A DNA stretch of 64,000 bases from contig NZ_PDHM01000008.1 of the NCBI RefSeq assembly GCF_002573715.1, positions 23,341 to 87,340 of the forward strand. The letters run 5' to 3'. The number at the start of each line of letters is the position of its first letter. Position 1 is the stretch's first letter. The position numbers and the translations under genes are program-made. This document shows positions 56,441 to 64,000 of the stretch, in pieces. Origin of the DNA: Paenibacillus sp. EZ-K15. Its GTDB lineage: Bacteria; Bacillota; Bacilli; Paenibacillales; Paenibacillaceae. The notes below the pieces were generated by a model that searched no databases, was not told where the DNA came from, and saw only the letters and a list, made by a program, of their open reading frames with translations.

Positions 56441-57103
56441 TTATTTGCTCGAAAAAAGAAGTTTCGTCCCGGCGATTCCGACCAGGAATATGACGAGACT
56501 GATCCATGGCGCTATCGTCAGAACCGGCAGCAGCCGCCCCAGCCACACGCCGGCTACCAGAATCAATACGGTGATGGCGACATAAATTCCCATATTGCGA
56601 ACATTAATCTTGCGCTTGTCCTCCTCCGGCTTGAAGGTGTCGCTCTTCATCCATCTTAACAATGCGTGGATAAGCACATAGGAACCGCCTGCTATCAAAA
56701 TCAGGGTGGAAATACGTACCTGTGTCATGCGCTCAACCGGTCCCCCGGCCCACATCGTGATGAATCCGACCAGCGCTTGGACGAAGAAAAACCAGGTTAA
56801 GGCAATCCAAGGGATCATGAAATGGTATTGGAGACTGCTCAGGCCTTTTATTTTTGGCAGCTGCTCCACGAGCTCCTTGCAGTAGGATTCGGGATCGCTT
56901 CCGAACACATCCTCGGCGCTCCTGCCCTTGGCTTGGGCATCCAGCAGGTGCTGGGCGATTTCAAGCAGCAGTTCCTCGCCTTTTTGCTCCTGCACGAAGC
57001 TGCTGCGGATATAGACCACCATGTCTTGGTAATAGCTAAGATTGTCAGGCGTCATGGCATCTTGAAGTCGATTGTTCTCTTTGATCATCTGTTTGGTATT
57101 CAT
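56441..57103 (-). CDS. DUF1129-type membrane protein paired with PadR
   Basis: 220 residues. The N-terminal ~95 residues are cytosolic and helical (a HAAS-like domain: NRLQDAMTPDNLSYYQDMVVYIR, LLLEIAQHLLDAQAKGRSAEDVFGSDP). Four hydrophobic helices follow. Such proteins regularly form a two-gene operon with a PadR repressor. The start overlaps the padR stop (ATGA), and a GGAGG-like site lies upstream. The function is unknown; a membrane-stress role is often presumed. Confidence 0.75.
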   Translation of the reverse strand: MNTKQMIKENNRLQDAMTPDNLSYYQDMVVYIRSSFVQEQKGEELLLEIAQHLLDAQAKGRSAEDVFGSDPESYCKELVEQLPKIKGLSSLQYHFMIPWIALTWFFFVQALVGFITMWAGGPVERMTQVRISTLILIAGGSYVLIHALLRWMKSDTFKPEEDKRKINVRNMGIYVAITVLILVAGVWLGRLLPVLTIAPWISLVIFLVGIAGTKLLFSSK

Positions 57104-57441
57104 CTTGATTGTCCTCCACGGGTTAGAATATGGTCCACACTATCTTTAAGCGTTCCCCAATGTTCCTTGAATTGTTGAAGAACGTGCAGGCCTTTATCGG
57201 TCAGATTGTAATATTTGCGGGGTGGTCCCCCGGCACCGGCCGCAGGCCGCAGTGTCCCTTCGATAAGCTGGTCTTTCTGCATGCGAAGCAGCAAGGGATA
57301 GATACTGCCTTCGCTTACAAACGTTAGTCCGCTGTCTTCCAGCAGCGTGCTAATCTCATAACCGTATACCTCCCGATGCTCCATAAGCGAGAGAATGCAG
57401 CCTTCGAGAATGCCTTTTAGCATTTGACTTTGGGTGGTCAT
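57100..57441 (-). CDS. PadR-family transcriptional regulator
   Basis: 113 residues with a winged helix: MLKGILEGCILSLMEHREVYGYEI at the N-terminus, SEGSIYPLLLRMQKDQLIEG as recognition and wing, then a short dimerisation helix. The start follows GAAGGAGGAT. It controls the operon with the membrane protein and most likely itself; three copies of a TTGCNATGCAAGGTA-like motif lie upstream. Confidence 0.87.
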   Translation of the reverse strand: MTTQSQMLKGILEGCILSLMEHREVYGYEISTLLEDSGLTFVSEGSIYPLLLRMQKDQLIEGTLRPAAGAGGPPRKYYNLTDKGLHVLQQFKEHWGTLKDSVDHILTRGGQSR

Positions 57442-57464
57442 GAATGGGGTTATCCTCCTTCAAG

Positions 57465-57483
57465 TATATTGCTATGCAAGGTA
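57465..57483 (-). promoter_or_regulatory. PadR operator candidate 1
   Basis: TATATTGCTATGCAAGGTA lies directly before the padR ribosome binding site. Its motif recurs at 57659-57677 (inverted) and 57692-57709. Confidence 0.55.
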
Positions 57484-57504
57484 GTGGGGCGTATTTAGGC
57501 TGGG

Positions 57505-57625
57505 CTACAAATGAGAATGATAAATGCCGAGTGACGAATGACAGTGATGTCGGATGAGAATGGCAATGACAAGGTGATGGCAAATGGCAATGGCGAATGG
57601 CCAATTGCCATTGCGAATAACCAAC
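57505..57625. repeat. Low-complexity AATGGC/AATGAC stretch
   Basis: Degenerate repeats of AATGNC and a palindrome (CAATGGCGAATGGCC / AATTGCCATTGCG) in the spacer before padR. I see no function. Confidence 0.5.
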
Positions 57626-57658
57626 CTTGTTCCCTACAAAACGGACGTCCCTGTCATC

Positions 57659-57709
57659 TACCTTGTTATGCAATATATCATACCAGCAGCATACTTGCAA
57701 TGCAAGGTA
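57659..57709. promoter_or_regulatory. PadR operator candidates 2 and 3
   Basis: TACCTTGTTATGCAATATA at 57659-57677 and TACTTGCAATGCAAGGTA at 57692-57709 face each other. They share the TGCAAGGTA half with the site before padR. Confidence 0.5.
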
Positions 57710-57836
57710 GCTTAAATAATCCATGTCGTATTCGTGAACCAGGTATAATTCTGCTGCTCCTATTTCACAATAATAAGCATTCTGAATCAATGACGACACC
57801 CTAAACATTTAGGGGTAAGAAGGAGGAGTTCTTTAG

Positions 57837-58091
57837 GTGAGTGCTAACTTTTATGACGATGAATTGCATGGTGGAGACGCTGTGCCGGCAAACGGGCAAG
57901 AGGTTGTGGCGGGCAGCAGTGCAGCCGATGGGATATTTGGCCAGCCTGAAGGGGGATACGACTCCGGGGATGATGAAACAGATCTGTCTGCATCAAGCTT
58001 ATGGGAGAACGGCCCCATCGGGAAGACTTGGATGAATGATTGGAGCGGACGAGAAGAGACCCATGCGATGTTTCGCCAGAGCTATGAGTAA
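57837..58091 (+). CDS. Small acidic protein of unknown function
   Basis: 84 residues from a GTG behind AAGAAGGAGGAG. It starts MSANFYDDELHGGDAV and is rich in Asp, Glu, Gly and Ser, with a C-terminal WENGPIGKTWMNDWSGREE segment. There is no signal peptide or membrane helix. I do not recognise it; codon use resembles the neighbours. Confidence 0.55.
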   Translation: MSANFYDDELHGGDAVPANGQEVVAGSSAADGIFGQPEGGYDSGDDETDLSASSLWENGPIGKTWMNDWSGREETHAMFRQSYE

Positions 58092-58408
58092 GGCTGAAGG
58101 TGCGGTGTGAAAGCTGGGCGGAACGATTAAAGCAGGCGAGGAGAATGATGCCAAGTTTGTCTGTGGTATAAGTAGTGGTTGAATGGACCGTTTCATAACC
58201 GGTGGAGCTGTAGTAGAAGGCTGCGCCACGGAATATAGCCGATTTCCACATGCATCGGACTATCATATCTTGCACTGTAGTTTGCCGTCTGCCATTTGCG
58301 TTGACAATCCATAATCACGATGCTAAGATAGGTTTATCTAATTCATATTAAACTTATCGGAATTGTTAATATTATGATTAAGGCGTGTTATCGCAAGGAG
58401 GAATCGGC
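58092..58408 (+). promoter_or_regulatory. Spacer with a consensus promoter before the hydrolase gene
   Basis: TTGACA at 58301-58306, a 17-bp spacer and TAAGAT at 58324-58329, about 80 bp before the next start. The rest of the spacer shows no gene or repeat. Confidence 0.65.
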
Positions 58409-59236
58409 ATGGAGCGTCAAATTACAATCCGGCATAATCAAGAAGAACTTACGGCAACCATCCATTACCCGTTGAAGGAAGCGGCCCAAGGCGGCAGGTG
58501 CAATCGGGTACCGTTGGTCATAATCTGCCACGGCTTTGTTGGAAGCCGGATCGGCGTGGACCGGCTGTTTGTCAAAACGGCGCGTGAGTTTGCCGATGAC
58601 GGGTACATGGTGATCCGGTTCGATTATATCGGATGCGGGGAGAGCTCTGGCAATTACGGAAGCGAGGGGCTCGACTCGATGATTGCCCAGACGCGTTCCG
58701 TTCTCGATTATGGACTCAGCTGTGCCGATGTCGATCCGACACGCATCACACTCATCGGACATAGCTTGGGTGGCGCTGTCGCCCTGCAGACCGCCGTTCG
58801 TGACCGGCGGGTGAAGAATCTGATTCTGTGGTCTGCGGGAGGTTATCCGTTCAACGATATCGTCAAAATCACCGGTCGCGATGTGTACGACACCTCTGTT
58901 AAGTCGGGATCCGCTGATTATTTGGGATACTCGTTTACCCCGGTTTTTTTCGATTCGTTGGCACAGGGTCAGCCTTTCCAGGAAGCGATCAAGTTTACGG
59001 GCAATGTGCTGGTGATACATGGTACCTCGGATGAAGTCATTCCGGTAGATTACGCATTTTTGTATCAAAAAGTGTTCTGGATGCGCCAGGAAGGCCGATG
59101 CGATAAGGAGATCATCTTCCAAGCCGATCACACGTATTCCGCCGGGCCTCAGCGAGAGCTGCTCCTTCAGCGGACACGGGATTGGTTGAACGAACAGGAG
59201 AACATTCAGCAGGAGTGGCAGCACTGGATGATTTAA
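58409..59236 (+). CDS. Alpha/beta hydrolase (serine esterase type)
   Basis: 275 residues from the ATG at 58409 behind GCAAGGAGGAAT. Visible are VIICHGFVGSR (oxyanion region) near 38-48, FDYIGCGESSG near 75-85, the nucleophile Ser in LIGHSLGGAVA near 117-127, Asp in IHGTSDEVIP near 205-214 and His in FQADHTYS near 242-249. The layout is that of cytosolic feruloyl-esterase/acyl-peptide-type hydrolases; the substrate is unknown. No signal peptide. Confidence 0.83.
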   Translation: MERQITIRHNQEELTATIHYPLKEAAQGGRCNRVPLVIICHGFVGSRIGVDRLFVKTAREFADDGYMVIRFDYIGCGESSGNYGSEGLDSMIAQTRSVLDYGLSCADVDPTRITLIGHSLGGAVALQTAVRDRRVKNLILWSAGGYPFNDIVKITGRDVYDTSVKSGSADYLGYSFTPVFFDSLAQGQPFQEAIKFTGNVLVIHGTSDEVIPVDYAFLYQKVFWMRQEGRCDKEIIFQADHTYSAGPQRELLLQRTRDWLNEQENIQQEWQHWMI

Positions 59237-59313
59237 GGGAGTTATTTGGCATATTGGGCGATTTAACGGTACAATAGAGTTGTCCCTTGATTTTGAAGCT
59301 GGAGGTGGCATCG

Positions 59314-60090
59314 ATGACGTTACCTGCTTTATTTATTGCCCATGGTTCGCCGATGATGGCCCTGGAGGACAACGAGTACACCCGCTTCCTTGAGCAATTG
59401 GGGCGGGAGCTGCCTGTACCTAGAGGCATAGCGGTATTTTCTGCCCATTGGGACGATCCGGATCAGCGACTGACCGAAGATGCCGTGCATGGCACGATGC
59501 ATGATTTTTACGGGTTTCCGGAGGAAATGTACCAGATCACGTATCCTGCCCCAGGCAGCGCGGAGCTGGCTGCTCAGATTCGTCAGCGTTTTGAGGCAAG
59601 CAATCTGCATGCCAAAGCCGTGACCGGCCGTGGACTGGACCATGGGGTATGGGTCATTCTGCGCAAAATGTACCCCGATGCGAATATTCCCGTGGTGGCC
59701 TTGTCCGTGGACTCCAAGCGCTCGCCACACGAACAATATTCCATCGGTACGATGCTGTCCGATTTGCGTGAGGAAGGCATCCTGATTATCGGGAGCGGCG
59801 GTTTGGTGCACAATCTGCGGATGGTGCATGAGAGCGATGAGCCTGATGAATGGGCGGCTGCATTCGATGAATGGATCGCGAAGCAGCTGACGGAATGGAA
59901 TCTAAATAATTTGTTTGCGTTTGACAAAAAAGCGCCTCATGCCAGCGATGCGGTCCCTTCTTATGGACGGGAGCATTTTGTCCCTTTGTTCTATGCAATG
60001 GGTGCTGCCGATACCGGCCGCAAGGCAAAACGATTGTTTCAATCTTACCAATATGGCAGTTTGAGTCTGAACTGCTGGTCATTCGAATAA
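59314..60090 (+). CDS. DODA-type extradiol dioxygenase family protein (YgiD-like)
   Basis: 258 residues from the ATG at 59314 behind GCTGGAGGTGG. It belongs to the class-III ring-opening dioxygenase family that includes plant DOPA dioxygenase and E. coli YgiD. Metal ligands appear as His in IAHGSPM (about 9-15), His in SAHWDD near 47, and the His of GRGLDHGVW near 109-117; a further His is in YGREHFVPL near 224. The usual size fits. The physiological substrate is unclear. A terminator follows. Confidence 0.85.
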   Translation: MTLPALFIAHGSPMMALEDNEYTRFLEQLGRELPVPRGIAVFSAHWDDPDQRLTEDAVHGTMHDFYGFPEEMYQITYPAPGSAELAAQIRQRFEASNLHAKAVTGRGLDHGVWVILRKMYPDANIPVVALSVDSKRSPHEQYSIGTMLSDLREEGILIIGSGGLVHNLRMVHESDEPDEWAAAFDEWIAKQLTEWNLNNLFAFDKKAPHASDAVPSYGREHFVPLFYAMGAADTGRKAKRLFQSYQYGSLSLNCWSFE

Positions 60091-60096
60091 TGAGAT

Positions 60097-60125
60097 GCCG
60101 GGCTTGGATCACAAGCTCGGCTTTT
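60097..60125 (+). terminator. Intrinsic terminator after the dioxygenase gene
   Basis: GCCGGGCTTG-GATCA-CAAGCTCGGC followed by TTTTG. Confidence 0.85.
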
Positions 60126-60267
60126 GTTGTGTTATGGGGGGATAGTGTGTGGGATTCCTGTTGGCAGCGAGTCGGTGCAGATGTTTGTGGGAAGAAGCAG
60201 CAGATAGTGGGGGGCGTTATTGGGTAACCAGTGCACTTGGTCAGTCCGTCGGAGGCCCGGCAGTATC

Positions 60268-61020
60268 GGACCGCAGATCCGCTATTCTCGCTATAGGCAC
60301 TGTATTGCGGGGTTTATCGGACACAGAATCCGTTAAGTTGCGGATAATGGGCAAAACGAGGACCTAATTTGGTGAATAGCGGATCTCTGGTCCGTTAGTG
60401 TTAAAGAAATGGTGCTTTTGGTCAAAATAAGGTCCGCTGAGTCCGCTAAAATTGTAAGTCGCTAAGTAGTGTGCCGTAATGTACGTCGCTCGAACGTAAG
60501 TCCAGCACTTTTTGGACCTCAGATCCGCTATTTTTGCTATCGGCACGGTATTGCGAAGTTTATCGGACACACGATCCGTTAAGTTGCGGATAATGGGCAA
60601 AATGAGGACCTAATTCGGTGAATAACGGATCTCTGGTCCGTTAGTGTTAAAGAAATGGTGCTTTTGGTCAAAATAAGGTCTGCTGAGTCCGTTAAATTTG
60701 TAAGTCGCTAAGCAGTGTGCCGTAATGTACGTCGCTCGAACGTAAGCATAAGCTCAAATGAGCAAAGCTCAAACGTATGACGGCGCTCGAATGAGTACAA
60801 CGCTCTTTGGACCTCAGATCCGTTATTTTCGCTATCGGCACGATATTGCGGGGGTTATCGGACACACAATCCGTTAAGTTGCCGATAATCCGTAAAATGA
60901 TGGCTTCATTCGGTGAATAACGGATCTCAGGTCCGTTAGTGTTAAAGAAATGGTGCTCTTGGTCAAAATAAGGTCCGTTGAGTCCGCTAAAATTGTAAGT
61001 CGCTAGGCAGTGCCGTATGA
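60268..61020. repeat. Three tandem hairpin repeat units (246-295 bp)
   Basis: Units start at 60268, 60514 and 60809 (the second carries about 49 bp extra). Each opens with a hairpin of about 125 bp with arms GGACC..AGATCCG.TATT and AATA.CGGATCT..GGTCC, then a conserved GTTAGTGTTAAAGAAATGG and TTTGGTCAAAATAAGGTC-like segment and TTGTAAGTCGCTA. The pair closing the arms changes from C-G (unit 1) to T-A (unit 3). Confidence 0.88.
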
Positions 61021-61137
61021 ACAACGTTCAAATGTATGACAAAGGTCAAATGTATGACGGCGCTCGAGCCGTAGGCCAGAACTTCAGCGTATGCCAGAAC
61101 TTCAATGTATGCCAAAACTCCAACATATACCAGAACA
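61021..61137. repeat. Short degenerate tandem repeats
   Basis: CAAATGTATGAC occurs twice, then GTATGCCAGAACTTCA-like units of about 21 bp repeat four times with drift. Confidence 0.65.
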
Positions 61138-61172
61138 AAAACAGCCCGGCTTGATTGCTCAAGTCGGGCTGT
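61137..61172 (-). terminator. Terminator of the first doxX gene
   Basis: ACAGCCCGGCTTGA pairs with TCAAGTCGGGCTGT around TTGC; on the minus strand a TTTTTG tail follows. Confidence 0.85.
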
Positions 61173-61216
61173 GTAATCAGTAGGTTGGATTTTTTTGGAT
61201 GTAGCTGATTACCATG

Positions 61217-61759
61217 TTATGCCGTTTGTTTTTTGAACGGTGTGTGTGTGGTACCATCGCCTTTAGTTGTTCTGTGCGTCATTTTGTTCCACAATCCGCG
61301 AAGGTAAGGGAGGACCCAATGGTCGAGACCGATTTTACCTGCGTTAGCAGCGGCGACGATGATCAGTACTTCAAGCAGTAGCATTTGGGCGTTGGTGCTC
61401 ACGGTGCCCGAGAAGAGGAACGCGGCGTTCATGACCAGTCCCATCAGGGCGGCGAAGGTGGTGAAGGTACCGAGAATGAGTCCGAGACCTACCAGGAATT
61501 CACCGAGCGGGATGATGAAGTTGAAGAGCTTCACGCCCGGCAGTGCCGCGTGCTCGAGGAACGCTGCCCACCAGCCTTGGACTGCTGGGTGATCGCCGGT
61601 TGCATTGGCAATCGCGCCTTGGAGGAAGCCCCCTGCGTCAAATCCGCCGCCTGTCAATTTACCCCAACCTGCTGTCAGCCATTCATAACCGATGTAGACC
61701 CGTATGATAGTCAGCAGCCACATTGCAAATTTGTTTGTTCTCAGCCAGTTGTTAAACAT
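61217..61759 (-). CDS. DoxX-family membrane protein, paralogue 1
   Basis: 180 residues from the ATG at 61759 behind AAGGAGTGG (a GTG at 61768 is inside that site). Four membrane helices: about 12-30, 77-100, 106-127 and 133-150. Typical DoxX blocks are RVYIGYEWLTAGWGKLTGG, LFNFIIPLGEFLVGLGLILG and FAALMGLVMNAAFL. The family includes CatD and MhqP of B. subtilis (quinone stress) and thiosulfate:quinone oxidoreductase subunits; the exact role is open. FNR-like boxes at 61887-61941 stand at its promoter. Confidence 0.87.
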   Translation of the reverse strand: MFNNWLRTNKFAMWLLTIIRVYIGYEWLTAGWGKLTGGGFDAGGFLQGAIANATGDHPAVQGWWAAFLEHAALPGVKLFNFIIPLGEFLVGLGLILGTFTTFAALMGLVMNAAFLFSGTVSTNAQMLLLEVLIIVAAANAGKIGLDHWVLPYLRGLWNKMTHRTTKGDGTTHTPFKKQTA

Positions 61760-61880
61760 ATAAACCACTCCTTAAAAGTATGAATTCTCTTTTTATGAAA
61801 GCTTCCTTGCAAATTCTCGGGTGTGTTGAAGTTCTGCGTTGTTGTTGTTTCAGGAAGATGATCATCTCTTTCATGTCTTT

Positions 61881-61941
61881 ATTATAAGTGAAATAAATCA
61901 CAATATATGTGATTAAAATCACATTTGTGATAAATATCATA
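61881..61941 (-). promoter_or_regulatory. doxX promoter with FNR/CRP-type boxes
   Basis: On the minus strand a TATAAT -10 box is at 61886-61881. TGTGA-N6-TCACA at 61908-61923 is a perfect FNR-consensus site whose centre lies about 41.5 bp before the predicted start, the activating position. AGTGA-N6-TCACA at 61887-61902 adjoins the -10 box, and a weaker TGTGA-N6-TCATA is at 61926-61941. Confidence 0.7.
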
Positions 61942-62189
61942 AAAAACTTTATTGTTGGTGAGTTGATAAGTGGCAGTTACCGGTGAGTGGTGGGGGATAA
62001 TAAGTGCAATATGAAGAGGTGGAGAAGAAACTTGGGACAGGGAGATGTGGGAGATAATCAGCATGATGCGTGATAGTGAAGAGCGGTTGCTTGCCGAATG
62101 GATGACAGTAGCCTAATAGCGCAGTCAGCAGTATGCAGTGTGAGTTAGTAAGGGTAGATCTACAGATCAATAAACACAAAGAAGTAAGG

Positions 62190-62620
62190 AGTGAAGCCAC
62201 AGTAAGTATTAGCAGAGCATTATGTAGCAGACGTAAAGTCAATAAGAATAAGATGAGCGTTATGTAGTAGATGTAAAGTCAGAAAGTAATAGCAGAGTAT
62301 TGTGTAGTAGGCGTAAAACCAGTAAGTAATAGAGCATCTAGTAGCAGACGCAAAATCAATAAGTATAAGCAGCAGAGCATTTCGTAGCAGACGTTAAGTC
62401 AATAAGAATAAGCAGAGTAGTAAAAAGTAAGCTAAAGCTAGTAAGCAGAGCATTAAGTAATAAGTCAAAGCCATTAACCAGCAAGAAGTCGATGCAAATC
62501 TAATAGTATAATTGAGTAGACGCAAGGCCGCAGCAATAAGCAGAGTACGGTAAGTGTGAAGCCGGTCTGAGCAAGAAGCAGAACAGAAAATAGTAAGTGC
62601 AAGACCAGTCAGCAATAAAT
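62190..62620. repeat. Degenerate ~40-bp tandem repeat
   Basis: GAGCAT-like starts recur at 62215, 62255, 62295, 62332, 62375, 62415 and 62448, each followed by TAGCAGACGTAAAGTCAATA-like text. The repetition continues weakly to about 62620. The region 61942-62189 and 62621-62927 holds no gene I can support. Confidence 0.75.
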
Positions 62621-62927
62621 GTCCCCTAGAAAGAAGGATATCGCTGTTCGGTGTAAATTTGTAAAATGGGCAAAATGGTTATAAGACACGGATGACCGGT
62701 ACCGGTGGCAGCGGTCACCCGTTGGTGTATGAAGGTAAGCCAAGCTGTAAGAGGTCGGAGAGAGGAGTAGCATCAATCATTCAAGTTTACGCAGAATGTA
62801 AAGTTGGTCTCAACTGAGGATCTGAGGAGTCAGCAGCCCCATTCAAATTGCTGGGGAAGCAAGCGCGATCCGCTTGATTTTATTCTGTGATTATACTGCC
62901 CCCTAAATTCTCGTATTCCTTGCAAAA

Positions 62928-63458
62928 TCAAACCGGCTGATTCTGTAGAGAGGAGGGGTCACTGCTGATTTTTGCTTTGCGCGTGAATTTATCTTGGAGG
63001 TAGGGCATGAGCCAGCGGTCGAGCCCAATCTTTCCGGCATTTGCAGCCGAGAGGATGATCAGAAATTCGAGCAGTAGGAGCTGACCATTGATGCTGATGG
63101 AACCGGAGAAGAGATACGCGGTGTTCATCACGAGCCCCATTAGGGCAGCGAACACAGTGAATGTGCCGAGAATGAGGCCAAGCCCGACGAGGAATTCGCC
63201 CAGCGGAATGATGACGTTGAACCATTTGACACCGGGCAGCGCGGCATGCTTCAGGAATACGGCCCACCAATCCTGAACTGCGGGATGCTCACCAGTGGAT
63301 TTGGCGATGGCCCCCTGCATAAATCCGCTTGCATCGAAGCCTCCCGTTAACTTGCTCCAGCCTGCCGTCAACCATTTATACCCGACGTACACCCGAATGA
63401 CCGTCAGCAGCCACATTGCGATTTTGCTTGATTGCAACCATTGAATTAACACCAGCAT
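62928..63458 (-). CDS. DoxX-family membrane protein, paralogue 2
   Basis: 176 residues from the ATG at 63458 behind ATGGAGGAGTG. The same four-helix layout as paralogue 1 with similar blocks (RVYVGYKWLTAGWSKLTGG, PLGEFLVGLGLILG), but clearly diverged, and with a different C-terminal tail (FTRKAKISSDPSS). It was the earlier duplicate. No FNR box is seen upstream; instead a region with perfect inverted repeats (63496-63616). Confidence 0.87.
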   Translation of the reverse strand: MLVLIQWLQSSKIAMWLLTVIRVYVGYKWLTAGWSKLTGGFDASGFMQGAIAKSTGEHPAVQDWWAVFLKHAALPGVKWFNVIIPLGEFLVGLGLILGTFTVFAALMGLVMNTAYLFSGSISINGQLLLLEFLIILSAANAGKIGLDRWLMPYLQDKFTRKAKISSDPSSLQNQPV

Positions 63459-63495
63459 CACTCCTCCATGAATAATCATTCTCTTTTTCTGTTTT

Positions 63496-63616
63496 CAGAT
63501 TTTTGCAAATTTGAAATTCGTAAGTGCGATGGAAGCCGAAAAAAACAGCAACGATCTATTTAATGTCGCATCCTAACAAATTATTCATATTTGCAAAAAT
63601 CTGTATTTAAATACAG
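63496..63616. promoter_or_regulatory. Inverted repeats upstream of the second doxX gene
   Basis: CAGATTTTTGCAAAT at 63496-63510 is exactly inverted at 63589-63603. It is followed by the perfect palindrome CTGTATTTAAATACAG at 63601-63616. These may be operator sites for the adjacent gene. Confidence 0.5.
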
Positions 63617-63656
63617 TATTCGCAAAGGTCGGAACTTGGCATGGGTTCTTGGCATG

Positions 63657-63692
63657 AAAAAAAGACGATGGAGAACCGAATGGTTCTCCATC
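63657..63692 (-). terminator. Terminator of the third doxX gene
   Basis: GATGGAGAACC-GAAT-GGTTCTCCATC, with the minus strand continuing GTCTTTTTTT. Confidence 0.85.
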
Positions 63693-63715
63693 ATCTCGTG
63701 TTTGATGCTTTATCT

Positions 63716-64000
63716 TTACGCGGTGCGTTTTTTCAGCGGTGTTGGTGCGATACCTTCATCTTGGTTTGTTTTGTGGGTCATTTTATTCCACAGGCCACGA
63801 AGGTAAGGGAGTACCCAACGGTCGAGACCGATTTTACCAGCGTTGGCAGCAGCTACGATGATCAGCACTTCAAGCAGTAACATTTGGGCGTTGGTGCTCA
63901 CAGTGCCCGAGAAGAGGAACGCGGCGTTCATAACCAGTCCCATCAGGGCGGCGAAGGTGGTGAAGGTACCGAGAATGAGTCCGAGACCTACCAGGAATTC
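63716..64000 (-). CDS. DoxX-family membrane protein, paralogue 3 (5' end off the window)
   Basis: The C-terminal 94 residues of a third DoxX protein; the start lies beyond the right edge. Where visible it is nearly identical to paralogue 1 (GLVMNAAFLFSGTVSTNAQ and RWVLPYLRGLWNKMTHK), differing mostly in the last 20 residues. The DNA from 63911 to 64000 matches 61415-61503 almost base for base, so it results from a recent duplication or gene conversion. Confidence 0.88.
   Translation of the reverse strand, partial: EFLVGLGLILGTFTTFAALMGLVMNAAFLFSGTVSTNAQMLLLEVLIIVAAANAGKIGLDRWVLPYLRGLWNKMTHKTNQDEGIAPTPLKKRTA

Noticed and set aside
60364..61024. Minus-strand frames in the tandem hairpin array with a repeated NTNGPEIRYSPN-like peptide
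   Set aside because: The unit length of 246 bp is a multiple of three, so a frame persists by chance. Hairpin pairing, not codons, is conserved, and there is no ribosome binding site.
62394..62615. 73-codon Leu-rich minus frame
   Set aside because: A product of the 40-bp A-rich repeats; no start signal.
62190..62620. CRISPR array
   Set aside because: The repeats are degenerate and contiguous, with no constant repeat alternating with unique spacers, and no cas genes are near.

Overview
The window reads as chromosomal DNA of a Paenibacillus-like Firmicute, with roughly half G+C coding sequence. The evidence is a Bacillus-type purine operon behind a PurR box and a guanine riboswitch, a classical 713-residue cyclodextrin glucanotransferase (CGTase), Bce- and LanFEG/Cpr-type peptide-resistance modules, strong AGGAGG-like ribosome binding sites, cre sites and FNR-like boxes. 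The genus call is inference from family knowledge. No rRNA or tRNA gene, CRISPR array, prophage or intact insertion sequence was seen.

Layout. 1-3928: a Bce-type module (kinase fragment, ATPase, permease) with a recognisable BceR operator. 4016-8335: MBL hydrolase, then a two-component system with an exported partner protein. 8533-17830: cell-wall amidase, MDR oxidoreductase, ECF sigma factor without an adjacent anti-sigma gene, GNAT, a BpsA-like aminopropyltransferase, topoisomerase III and several small proteins. 18942-33450: the complete IMP pathway, purEKBCSQLF-purMNHD, interrupted by two non-coding repeat elements. 33651-38137: a second TCS plus ABC exporter, with the same 11-bp-spaced direct repeat before both transcription units. 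38234-47605: a starch/maltodextrin locus (binding protein, two permeases, chemoreceptor, divergent CGTase) under LacI/CcpA-type sites. 47689-60090: housekeeping and stress genes, including an MhqD-like esterase, old yellow enzyme with a divergent LysR regulator, threonine dehydratase, and a PadR operon. 60268-64000: a repeat-rich accessory end holding three doxX paralogues.

How the parts work together. Extracellular CGTase makes maltodextrins and cyclodextrins, MdxEFG imports them with an ATPase encoded elsewhere, and the adjacent chemoreceptor may sense them. Purine synthesis is gated at initiation (PurR/PRPP) and by termination (guanine). Two peptide-sensing systems each drive their own ABC transporter. 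MhqD, old yellow enzyme and the DoxX proteins suggest quinone/electrophile stress handling.

The most unusual content is non-coding. A dispersed nested-palindrome family has four copies here whose central stem pairs in every copy although its sequence differs completely in one. There are three tandem 246-295 bp hairpin units with a compensatory change, a TIR-flanked element inside the purine operon, 77-bp repeats of the CGTase 3' end beyond its stop codon, an intrinsic terminator inside the CGTase leader, and a promoter-terminator pair that looks like a small RNA gene.
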